A stretch of 56,106 nt of DNA, taken from positions 29,105 to 85,210 of the forward strand of contig NZ_LAVL01000045.1 in NCBI RefSeq assembly GCF_001083785.1, given 5' to 3'. The DNA is from Nonomuraea sp. SBT364 (lineage in GTDB: Bacteria > Actinomycetota > Actinomycetes > Streptosporangiales > Streptosporangiaceae). Made by a program: the position numbers and the translations under genes. Under the pieces are notes generated by a model. The model ran no database searches. It worked only from the letters and a program-made list of their open reading frames with translations, and was not told where the DNA came from. The first letter of the stretch is position 1. Each line of letters starts with the position of its first letter. Shown in pieces: positions 18,590-25,684 of the stretch.

Positions 18590-19380
18590 TGCTCCCCGTG
18601 CAGCCCGCTGGCCACGTACATGGCGGCGAGCATGGCGAACAGATACGCCTGCAGGAACTGGATGAACATCTCGAACGCGGTCAGCAGGATCGTCATCACC
18701 ACGCCGAGCACGCCGAGCCCCGCGCCGAGCGGCGTGAGTCTCTCGAACAGGAACCAGAACCCGACGGCGCTGAAGAACGCCAGCAGGATGTGGCCGGCGA
18801 ACATGTTCGCGAACAGCCGGATGAAGTGGGTGAACAGCGAGGTGACGAACACCTCGGCGAGGATGAGCGGCGCGTAGAGCCCGTAGGCCCAGCCCGGCAG
18901 CCCCGGCAGGATCACGATCCCCTTCAGGTAGCCGAGCACGCCGTGGTGCCGGATCCCGAGGTAGACCTTGATGCCGTACACGATCAGCGCCAGTCCCAGC
19001 GGGAAGGCGATGTGCCCGGCGACGGGGAACTGGACGAGCGGGATGACGCCCATGAGGTTCCAGGCCATCACGGTCAGGAACACGCTGAGCAGGAAGCCCA
19101 TCCACCGGTCGGTGTCCTTGCCCAGGTTGGGCCGGGCCACCTGGTCGCGGACGAACACGTAGACGTACTCGCCATAGCTCTGCCAGCCGCGTGGCACGAG
19201 TTTCGGCCTGGCGTAGGCGGCCCAGGACAGGGCGATGACGAGGACCGAGCAGAGCAGGGCGACCAGGACGGGTTTGGTGAACCAGGCCGGGCCGCCGGCG
19301 AAGATCGGCGGGAGGTCGAACAGCTCCAGGCCGGGGGCTCTGAACTGGTCAGGAGAGGTGATCAGGATCGTCGTCGGCAA
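18586..19380 (-). CDS. atpB: ATP synthase F0 subunit a (orphan atpB)
   Basis: This 264-residue membrane protein has the subunit-a signature THFIRLFANMFAGHILLAFF, including the essential proton-channel Arg, plus several hydrophobic helices ending YLFAMLAAMYVASGLHGEH. Subunit a forms the half-channels next to the c-ring. Normally it lies in an atpIBEFHAGDC operon; none of those genes is beside it here, so it is an isolated copy. The start appears to be TTG 19378-19380, with AGAAGGGA upstream. Active-site conservation argues against a pseudogene. It may be a second, stress- or condition-specific subunit a, or the only one, displaced. Confidence 0.88.
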   Translation of the reverse strand: MPTTILITSPDQFRAPGLELFDLPPIFAGGPAWFTKPVLVALLCSVLVIALSWAAYARPKLVPRGWQSYGEYVYVFVRDQVARPNLGKDTDRWMGFLLSVFLTVMAWNLMGVIPLVQFPVAGHIAFPLGLALIVYGIKVYLGIRHHGVLGYLKGIVILPGLPGWAYGLYAPLILAEVFVTSLFTHFIRLFANMFAGHILLAFFSAVGFWFLFERLTPLGAGLGVLGVVMTILLTAFEMFIQFLQAYLFAMLAAMYVASGLHGEH

Positions 19381-19520
19381 CGGCGGTCCCTTCTGGGGGA
19401 TCGGACAGGACCATCACCATAAACAGGTGATTCGGTGATCCTTAACTGGGGTTTATATCCGGCGAAATGCCTTGTGCGAGGCTCTACGCTTGAGTGCCGG
19501 ACTGTCACGAGGAGGCGGAT

Positions 19521-20165
19521 GTGGTCACAGGTGTGCTGATCGACTGGGGTGGGGTGCTCACGACCAGCCTGTCCGACTCCATCGCCAAATGGATCGCGGC
19601 CGACCGCATCGACGGTGACCACTATCGCCAGATCATGCGTGAGCTCGTCGAGGCCGCCTACGACGGCCAGGAGGCGAACGTCATCCACGCCCTCGAACGC
19701 GGCGAGCTCGACGGGTCCGCGTTCGAGCGCGACCTGGCGTCCCGGCTGCTGACGCTCGACGGCACGCCGCTGGAGGCCGAGGGCCTGCTGGACCGCATGT
19801 TCGCCGGCTTCGAACGGGTCGAGGCCATGTACGACATGCTGAGCGAGGTCAGGAAGGCCGGGCTGAAGACCTGCCTGCTGTCCAACTCGTGGTCCAACAC
19901 CTATCCGCGCGACGGCTGGGACGAGGTCTTCGACGCGATCGTGATCTCCGGCGAGGTCGGCATGCGCAAGCCCGAGCCGGGCATCTTCCGGCACGCGCTC
20001 GACGCGATCGGCCTGCCGGGGGAGTCGTGCGTGTTCATCGACGACATCGAGGCCAACATCGTGGCCGCGCGCACCCTGGGCATCACCGGGATCCACCACC
20101 GCGACGCGGACACGACCATCCGGGAACTCGAGTCTCTCCTCCGGCTGCCGCTGCGGCGGGCATGA
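19521..20165 (+). CDS. HAD-family hydrolase (haloacid dehalogenase-like, IA)
   Basis: This 214-residue HAD-superfamily protein has all four motifs. These are motif I IDWGGVLTT (nucleophile Asp; the second Asp is Gly, as in the epoxide-hydrolase-N-domain-like group), motif II CLLSNSW, motif III Lys in GMRKPEPGIF, and motif IV CVFIDDIEANIVAA. GTG 19521 has GAGGAGG upstream. Substrate unknown; the DWGG variant suggests it may not be a classical phosphatase. It leads a group of small genes on the plus strand, divergent from atpB across 140 bp. Confidence 0.83.
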   Translation: MVTGVLIDWGGVLTTSLSDSIAKWIAADRIDGDHYRQIMRELVEAAYDGQEANVIHALERGELDGSAFERDLASRLLTLDGTPLEAEGLLDRMFAGFERVEAMYDMLSEVRKAGLKTCLLSNSWSNTYPRDGWDEVFDAIVISGEVGMRKPEPGIFRHALDAIGLPGESCVFIDDIEANIVAARTLGITGIHHRDADTTIRELESLLRLPLRRA

Positions 20166-20196
20166 TGGGACCCTCGCACGCTGTGAAAGGTTCGTG

Positions 20197-20706
20197 ATGC
20201 GCGTCTATCTGCCGTGCACCCTGCCCGCGCTGGCCAGGGCCGCCGAGGCCGGGGAGCTGGGCCCGGTCCCGCTGACCGGCTACGCGGTGACCCCCGCGCT
20301 GACCGAGTGGTACGCCTCGGGTGACACCGAGGAACTGGAGTACGTGGCGCTCACCGAGGCGGCCCGGGCCTCGCTGCGCATGCTGGCCGCCGACCAGGCC
20401 GACGGGGTCGCCGTCCCGGCCCGCCGGGTGGTCGTCGCGGCGGAGGTGGCCGAGCCCGTGCCGCACGGCGGCGCGGACCTCCGGGAGAAGGCCCGCGTCC
20501 GGCTCACCGCGCCGATCCCGCTGGCCAAGGTCGCAGCGGTGCACATCGACGACCTCTACGCGGTGGCCGACATCGAGGCGGCGATCGCCGCGCTGCCCGA
20601 GGCCGACAAGGGCGACGACGATGCCCGCTTCACCGTCGACGGGGCCGAGGCGCACGAGCTCATGTGGTACGCCACCCAGGAAATCCCGGATCTGCTTGCC
20701 GGTTAA
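20197..20706 (+). CDS. DUF6912-like actinobacterial protein
   Basis: This 169-residue soluble protein starts MRVYLPCTLPAL and contains YAVTPALTEWYASGDTEELEYVAL, features I associate with the conserved actinobacterial DUF6912 family. It is acidic overall, with no signal peptide or membrane segment. ATG 20197 is 31 bp after the preceding HAD gene and 7 bp before the next, so an operon is likely. Function unknown. Confidence 0.72.
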   Translation: MRVYLPCTLPALARAAEAGELGPVPLTGYAVTPALTEWYASGDTEELEYVALTEAARASLRMLAADQADGVAVPARRVVVAAEVAEPVPHGGADLREKARVRLTAPIPLAKVAAVHIDDLYAVADIEAAIAALPEADKGDDDARFTVDGAEAHELMWYATQEIPDLLAG

Positions 20707-20713
20707 GCTGCAC

Positions 20714-21343
20714 ATGATGACAAAGCACATTGTCTGGGACTGGAACGGCACGCTCTTCCACGACATCGACGCCGTCGTCGGAGCCACGAACGAGGTCTTC
20801 CGGCCCTACGAACTGCCGCCGCTGACGGCCGACGGGTTCCGCGCCTTCTACACCCGGCCCATCTGGGTGTTCTACGAGCGGATGCTCGGCCGCCCGCTGA
20901 CGGAGGGCGAGTGGGAGCGGCTCGACAGCGGCTTCCACGACCACTACTTCGGGCTGGCCGGGGAGTGCGGGCTGGCCGAGGGCGCCGAGCTGCTCCTGCA
21001 GGGCTGGACGGGCACGCAGTCGCTGTGCTCGATGGCCCCGCACCATCACCTGGTCCCGAAGGTCGACTCCTTCGGCATCAGCCGGCACTTCACCCGGATC
21101 GACGGCCTGACCGGGCTGCTCGGCGGCGAGAAGGCGGCGCACATGGCCGCGCACATCCGCTCCGCCGGGGTCGAGGCGCGCCAGGTGCTGGTGATCGGCG
21201 ACAGCGTGGACGACGGCCTGGCCGCCAGGCACGTCGGCGCGCGGGCGGTGCTCTACACCGGCGGCATGTCGACCAGGGCCGAGCTGGAGGCGACCGGCTT
21301 CCCGGTCGTCGACACGCTCGCCGAAGCCATGGACCATGCCTGA
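20714..21343 (+). CDS. HAD-family phosphatase
   Basis: This 209-residue HAD hydrolase has motif I VWDWNGTLFHD, which contains D-x-N where most phosphatases have DxD, and motif IV VLVIGDSVDDGLAARHVGA. The middle contains CSMAPHHHLVPK, which corresponds to motif II with its Ser. An alpha-helical cap occupies about 20-90. It starts at ATG 20714, 7 bp after the DUF6912-like gene. The general class is phosphoglycolate-phosphatase-like; substrate unknown. It was probably co-transcribed with its two upstream neighbours. Confidence 0.83.
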   Translation: MMTKHIVWDWNGTLFHDIDAVVGATNEVFRPYELPPLTADGFRAFYTRPIWVFYERMLGRPLTEGEWERLDSGFHDHYFGLAGECGLAEGAELLLQGWTGTQSLCSMAPHHHLVPKVDSFGISRHFTRIDGLTGLLGGEKAAHMAAHIRSAGVEARQVLVIGDSVDDGLAARHVGARAVLYTGGMSTRAELEATGFPVVDTLAEAMDHA

Positions 21344-21415
21344 TTCGACCGGTCCGCAGGCCCGGACGGGCGTCGTGGCCGTACTCTGGGGGCGGTTCGC
21401 AGTCAGGAGGCCGCC

Positions 21416-22135
21416 ATCAACCGCCTAGTTCTCTGGAACATCGACCTGACGCTGGTCGACGTCGCGATCGTGACGAGGGACGCCTACGCCGAGGCGTTCC
21501 GCGCGGTGACCGGGCGCCCGCTGGTCAAGCTGGTGCCGCCGATGGGCCGGCCCGACTCCGAGATCGTCTTCGAGACGCTCGCCGTCAACGGGATCGTCGC
21601 CGAGGACGACCATCTGCCCCGCTTCCTGGCGGCGCTGGCCCTGGCCTTCGCCGACCGGCGCAAGAGGCTGCCCAAGGAGGGCCGGATGATGCCCGGCGCC
21701 AAGGACGCGCTCCGGTCCGTGGCCCGGCTCGACGGCGTGACCCAGACGGTGCTCACCGGCACGATCAAGAGCAACGCGGTGCACAAGCTCAAGGCGTTCG
21801 GGCTGGACAAGTACGTCGACTTCGAGCTCGGCGGCTACGGCGAGGAGGTCTACCCCAAGGCGTCGCTGCTCCAGGTCGCCCAGGGCCGGGCCAAGCAGCG
21901 CCTGGGCGTCCCGTTCACGCCGGCCAACACGGTGCTGATCGGCGACTCGGCCCGTGACGTGCAGACGGCCAGGATCGGCGGGGCCGCGATGATCGCGGTG
22001 GCGTCGGGCCGGTCGACGGCCGCCGAGCTGCGCGCGGCCGGGGCCGACCTCGTGCTGCCCGACCTGTCCGACGCCGCCGAGGTGGTCTCCGCCGTCGCCG
22101 CCCTCACGACCCCGGCCGACCGCAAGGCGGGCTGA
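21416..22135 (+). CDS. HAD-like protein with Asn at the nucleophile position, ATC start
   Basis: This 239-residue HAD-fold protein has motif I L-W-N8-I-D10-L-T, so the usual nucleophile Asp is Asn. Motif IV VLIGDSARDVQTA is intact, and VLTGTIKSNAV supplies motif II. AGGAGG (21405-21410) stands five bases before ATC 21416, and no ATG, GTG or TTG exists in frame nearby. GTG 21470 would remove motif I altogether. An ATC start is therefore inferred from SD spacing plus family alignment. The protein may be non-catalytic, a binding or regulatory HAD, or need deamidation. It sits 72 bp behind another HAD gene. Confidence 0.7.
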   Translation: MNRLVLWNIDLTLVDVAIVTRDAYAEAFRAVTGRPLVKLVPPMGRPDSEIVFETLAVNGIVAEDDHLPRFLAALALAFADRRKRLPKEGRMMPGAKDALRSVARLDGVTQTVLTGTIKSNAVHKLKAFGLDKYVDFELGGYGEEVYPKASLLQVAQGRAKQRLGVPFTPANTVLIGDSARDVQTARIGGAAMIAVASGRSTAAELRAAGADLVLPDLSDAAEVVSAVAALTTPADRKAG

Positions 22136-22150
22136 CCATCCCGGCCCGCC
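22126..22150. terminator. Hairpin between convergent HAD and PBP genes
   Basis: GGCGGGC (22126-22132) and GCCCGCC (22144-22150) form a 7-bp stem with an 11-nt loop, spanning the HAD stop codon in a 27-bp convergent gap. No U-tract. It is a candidate bidirectional terminator only. Confidence 0.35.
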
Positions 22151-22162
22151 GTGAGCCGCTGG

Positions 22163-23767
22163 TCACGACAGCTCGCCGAGGAAGCGGGCCGCGATCGGGG
22201 CCGCGACCGCCGAGCCCGCGCCGCCGCCCTCCACGATGACCGCGAACGCCAGGTCACCCCGATAGCCGATGAACCACGAGTGCGCGGGCGGCTCCTCGCC
22301 CGACCCGTACTCGGCCGTCCCGGTCTTGCCCGCCGTCCCGCCGGGGAAGCGTACGGCGTGCGCGGTGCCGTCGGTCACGACGGCGGGCATGAGCGTGCGC
22401 AGGGCGCTCACCACGTCGTCGTCCAGCTTGCGGGGCCGCAGCGTGTGGCCGGGCGCGAGGTCCTCGGGAACCAGCCTCGGCGGTCGCCAGGCGCCGTCGG
22501 CGATGGCGGCGGCGACCGAGGCCATGTTGAGCGGGCTCGCCAGCACCCGGCCCTGCCCGATGGAGGCGGAGGCCAGGTCGGTGGCGTCCTTGGGGGAGGG
22601 GAAGTCGGCCTTCACCGCCGGGACGCCCGGCATGATCTTGGCACCGAAGCCGAAGCTGGCGGCCACCTCGGCGAGCCGGTCGCCGCCCAGGTCGTCCACC
22701 ACCATCGCGCCGAACGTGGTGTTGCACGAGTGCGCGAACGCGTCCCGGAAGGCCAGCGTGCCGTAGTCCTTGAAGCCGGCGTTGTGGAAGGGGAAGCCGC
22801 CGATGTTCTGCTCGGCCGGGCAGCGCACGCTCTCGCCCGGCCGCACCCCGTCGGCGACCAGCGCGGAGGCGGTGACGACCTTGAACGTCGAGCCCGGCGG
22901 GTACTTGCCGAGCAGCGCCCGGTTGAACCCGCCCGGCTTGTTGACCGCGGCCAGGATCTCGCCGGTCGAGGGGCGCACGGCCACCAGCGAGGCGGGCTTG
23001 TCCACGTCCTCCAGGGCGTCGGCCCCGGCCTGGTGCACCTTGAGGTCGACGGTGGTCCTGAGCGGTGTCCACTGCGGCGGTTCGACGACGTTCTTGACGA
23101 CCTTGCCGTCCTCGACCAGCTCGATCCGGTCGCTGTCGCGCTCGGCGAACCGGTCGGGGTAGGTCTGCGCCAGCCCGGCGACGAGCTGTTGCACCGAGCC
23201 GGGCGCGTCCGGGGTGTCGATGCGGCTGCCGTCGGCGGCCAGCACCGCCAGCCCCTTGACCCGCTCGGTGACCAGCCGCAGCGTGCGGTCCTCGGTCACG
23301 TCGGGGTGCAGGGCGGCCGGGCTCCAGTCGATCTTCCAGGTGCCGTCCCGCTCGACGAACTTCAGGTCCCCGCTGTATCTCCAGTCGAAGGCGCCGGTGA
23401 GCGCGGCGCGGAAGCTCACCCGGCCGGTGTCCTCGCCGTCGGAGGCGAAGATGCCGTTGGGCTTGATCCGCTGGAAGGACACCTGTTCGGCCTTCAGCGC
23501 GGTGCGGAACTCCCGGTGCCGCCGCTCGAAGTCGGCGGGCGGGTCGGCGACCAGTTCGCGCATGGCCCGGTAGTCCTGCGCGGACCAGGCCGACAGGTAC
23601 GCGTCCGCGACCTGTTCGGGCGATCCCGTCGTGCGCAGCACCCACATGGTCCCGGCCGCCGCGACGACGGGCACGAGCACCCCGGCGACCCACGGCCATC
23701 GCCGCCTGCGCCTGCGCGGTTTCTCCGGTTGGAGATGTGCGTACATTGCCCCCGTTTGTGATGCCAT
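22163..23767 (-). CDS. Class B penicillin-binding protein with NTF2-like domain
   Basis: This 534-residue membrane-anchored transpeptidase has a short basic cytoplasmic tail, one helix (WPWVAGVLVPVVAAAGTMW), an NTF2/MecA-N-like domain (about 50-150), a dimerisation region and a transpeptidase domain. The active site is complete: Ser293-x-x-Lys296 in PPGSTFK, Ser347-Cys-Asn349, and Lys481-Thr-Gly. It should crosslink peptidoglycan peptides outside the membrane. The layout resembles actinobacterial PbpA-like or MecA-like PBPs. It starts at ATG 23767, or possibly at the ATG seven codons in, which follows GGGGG. It is divergent from a LysR/beta-lactamase-like operon, which may regulate it. Confidence 0.9.
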   Translation of the reverse strand: MASQTGAMYAHLQPEKPRRRRRRWPWVAGVLVPVVAAAGTMWVLRTTGSPEQVADAYLSAWSAQDYRAMRELVADPPADFERRHREFRTALKAEQVSFQRIKPNGIFASDGEDTGRVSFRAALTGAFDWRYSGDLKFVERDGTWKIDWSPAALHPDVTEDRTLRLVTERVKGLAVLAADGSRIDTPDAPGSVQQLVAGLAQTYPDRFAERDSDRIELVEDGKVVKNVVEPPQWTPLRTTVDLKVHQAGADALEDVDKPASLVAVRPSTGEILAAVNKPGGFNRALLGKYPPGSTFKVVTASALVADGVRPGESVRCPAEQNIGGFPFHNAGFKDYGTLAFRDAFAHSCNTTFGAMVVDDLGGDRLAEVAASFGFGAKIMPGVPAVKADFPSPKDATDLASASIGQGRVLASPLNMASVAAAIADGAWRPPRLVPEDLAPGHTLRPRKLDDDVVSALRTLMPAVVTDGTAHAVRFPGGTAGKTGTAEYGSGEEPPAHSWFIGYRGDLAFAVIVEGGGAGSAVAAPIAARFLGELS

Positions 23768-23840
23768 GCGTCAGAGGACAGCAGAGCCCCGGCGGAACTG
23801 TCCAATACTGATATAGGCGATCCGGTGATACGGGTTTGGC

Positions 23841-23846
23841 TATAAT
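23841..23846 (+). promoter_or_regulatory. -10 element for a leaderless LysR transcript
   Basis: A perfect TATAAT lies eight bases before the ATG at 23855, and there is no Shine-Dalgarno sequence. Transcription would start at or next to the A of ATG, making a leaderless mRNA, which is common in actinobacteria. No clear -35 hexamer is seen. Confidence 0.6.
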
Positions 23847-23854
23847 GACTGGTC

Positions 23855-24772
23855 ATGGACCTGGTCCGGCATCTGCGTTACTTCACCGTGGTCGCGGAGG
23901 AGCTGCACTTCGGCAACGCCGCGATCCGGCTCGGCATGGCCCAGCCCCCGCTCAGCCAGCGGATCAAGCGCCTGGAGGAGGAGCTCGGCGTGCGGCTGTT
24001 CGACCGCTCGGCCCGGCAGGTCAGGCTCACCGAGGCGGGCAGGCTGCTGCTCGGCGAGGCCCGGGAGATCGTCGCCAGGGCCGACCGGCTGCACGAGGTG
24101 GTGCGGCACGGCGAGGCCGCCGTGCTCAAGGTCGGCGTCCCGCCCGACCTGGCCGCCGCCGTCCTCGCCGCCCTGGTCGAGGGCTTTCGCGAGAGCAATC
24201 CCGAGATACGCCTCGCGCCCGCCGAGATCTGGACCGCCGACCAGGTGGGCGCGCTGGCCGAAGGCGTGATCGACGTGGGCGTGGTGCGGCATCCGGTCAC
24301 CGCCCCCGGCCTGCACTTCGGCCGGACGCTGGTGCAGTCGCAGGGGGTGCTGCTCGCGGCGGGCGACCCGCTGACCGGGGCCGGTGAGGTGCATCTGGCC
24401 GACCTGGCCGGACGGGAGCTGCTGATGCCGCCCAGGGAGGGCGAGCCGGGCCTGCACGCCGAGCTGCTGGCCGAGTGCCGCCGCCACGGGTACGTGCCCG
24501 CGCAGGTGCACCAGGGCGCCGGGCTGGGCCTGGTGATGGCCGGGGCCGCCGTCGCGTTCGGGCCGAGGGCGGACGTGGCGGGGCTGGCCTGGCGGCCGCT
24601 GCTAGGCTCGCCCATCGCCTACCGGGTCTCCACCGCCTGGCGGGCGGCCACGGCAGCGGTGACCGACTTCTCCGCCGTGGCCGAACGGACCTTGAAGGAG
24701 CGCGCGGGGATGACCGACGAGGACGCGACACCCGTGCGGCGGGTCAGCCGCAGGCCGGGGATGCTGGCATGA
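23855..24772 (+). CDS. LysR-family transcriptional regulator
   Basis: This 305-residue LTTR has an N-terminal winged helix (MDLVRHLRYFTVVAEELHFGNAAIRLGMAQPPLSQRIKRLE, broken here by normal LTTR spacing) and an effector-binding domain (about 90-290). It appears leaderless. Its stop overlaps the ATG of the beta-lactamase-like gene by ATGA, so the two are translated together; this differs from the classical divergent ampR-ampC layout. A class B PBP gene lies 88 bp away on the opposite strand, and this regulator could control both sides. Ligand unknown. Confidence 0.9.
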   Translation: MDLVRHLRYFTVVAEELHFGNAAIRLGMAQPPLSQRIKRLEEELGVRLFDRSARQVRLTEAGRLLLGEAREIVARADRLHEVVRHGEAAVLKVGVPPDLAAAVLAALVEGFRESNPEIRLAPAEIWTADQVGALAEGVIDVGVVRHPVTAPGLHFGRTLVQSQGVLLAAGDPLTGAGEVHLADLAGRELLMPPREGEPGLHAELLAECRRHGYVPAQVHQGAGLGLVMAGAAVAFGPRADVAGLAWRPLLGSPIAYRVSTAWRAATAAVTDFSAVAERTLKERAGMTDEDATPVRRVSRRPGMLA

Positions 24773-25626
24773 GCGGCCCGGACCTGGAGGCGCTGTTCCG
24801 CGCGGCGGGCGTGCGCGGCTGGCTGCTCGCCGCCGACATCGACACCGGCCGCGAGATCGGGCACGGGGCCGACGAACCGGTGCCGACCGCGTCGATGTTC
24901 AAGGTGCCGCTGATGGTGGAGTTCTGCCGGCAGGCGGACGCCGGGCTGCTCGATCCGGCGAGCCGCGTGACCGTCACGGGCGCCGATCGCGTCGGCGGGC
25001 CGACCGGGCTGTCGGCGATGCTGGACGACGTCACGATCTCGCTGCGCGACCTGGCCTACCTGATGATCGCGGTGAGCGACAACACCGCGGCCGACGTGCT
25101 GCTGGCCAGGGTCGGCATGGAGGCGGTCAACGCCATGCTCGACGGGTTCGGCCTGACGGGCACCCGGGTGCTGCAGAGCGCCGGGGAGACCAACTCCAGC
25201 ATGGCCGACGACGCCGGGCACGCCTGGCCGTTCCTCGAACCCGAGGACCTGGCCCGGCTGCGGGTGCTCGACCCGCCGCGCACCAACCACAGCACCGCGC
25301 GCGAGCTGGCCCGGCTGTTCGGGCTGATCTGGCGGGACGAGGCCGCCTCGCCGAGCTCCTGCGCGTGGATGCGCGGCGTGCTCAACCTGCAGGTGTGGCC
25401 GCACCGGCTGGCCTCCGGGTTCCCGTACGACGACGTGGCGGTCAGCGGCAAGACCGGCACGCTGCCGACGCTGCGCGGCGAGGCGGGCGTGGTGGAGTAT
25501 CCCGACGGCGGGCGCTACGCGGTGGCGGTGTGCACCCGCTCGTTCTCCACGGCGCTCAACCAGCCGCGCGCCGACGCGGTGATCGGCACGGCCGCGCGTA
25601 TGGCGGTGGACCACCTGAGGAGATAG
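24769..25626 (+). CDS. Class-A beta-lactamase-like serine hydrolase without signal peptide
   Basis: This 285-residue protein of the Beta-lactamase2 type has all three penicillin-recognition motifs: Ser42-Met-Phe-Lys45, Ser103-Asp-Asn105 and Lys228-Thr-Gly. I cannot identify a convincing ExxLN omega-loop glutamate. There is no signal peptide, so it should stay in the cytoplasm, unusual for a beta-lactamase. It may instead be an esterase or peptidase, or handle intracellular substrates. The ATG overlaps the LysR stop. Antibiotic hydrolysis is possible but not shown by sequence. Confidence 0.82.
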   Translation: MSGPDLEALFRAAGVRGWLLAADIDTGREIGHGADEPVPTASMFKVPLMVEFCRQADAGLLDPASRVTVTGADRVGGPTGLSAMLDDVTISLRDLAYLMIAVSDNTAADVLLARVGMEAVNAMLDGFGLTGTRVLQSAGETNSSMADDAGHAWPFLEPEDLARLRVLDPPRTNHSTARELARLFGLIWRDEAASPSSCAWMRGVLNLQVWPHRLASGFPYDDVAVSGKTGTLPTLRGEAGVVEYPDGGRYAVAVCTRSFSTALNQPRADAVIGTAARMAVDHLRR

Positions 25627-25684
25627 CAAGTTATGTGGGAGGTCGGGTATGACTTTCCGCTGAGCGGCCGACAGGATGGGGCAC

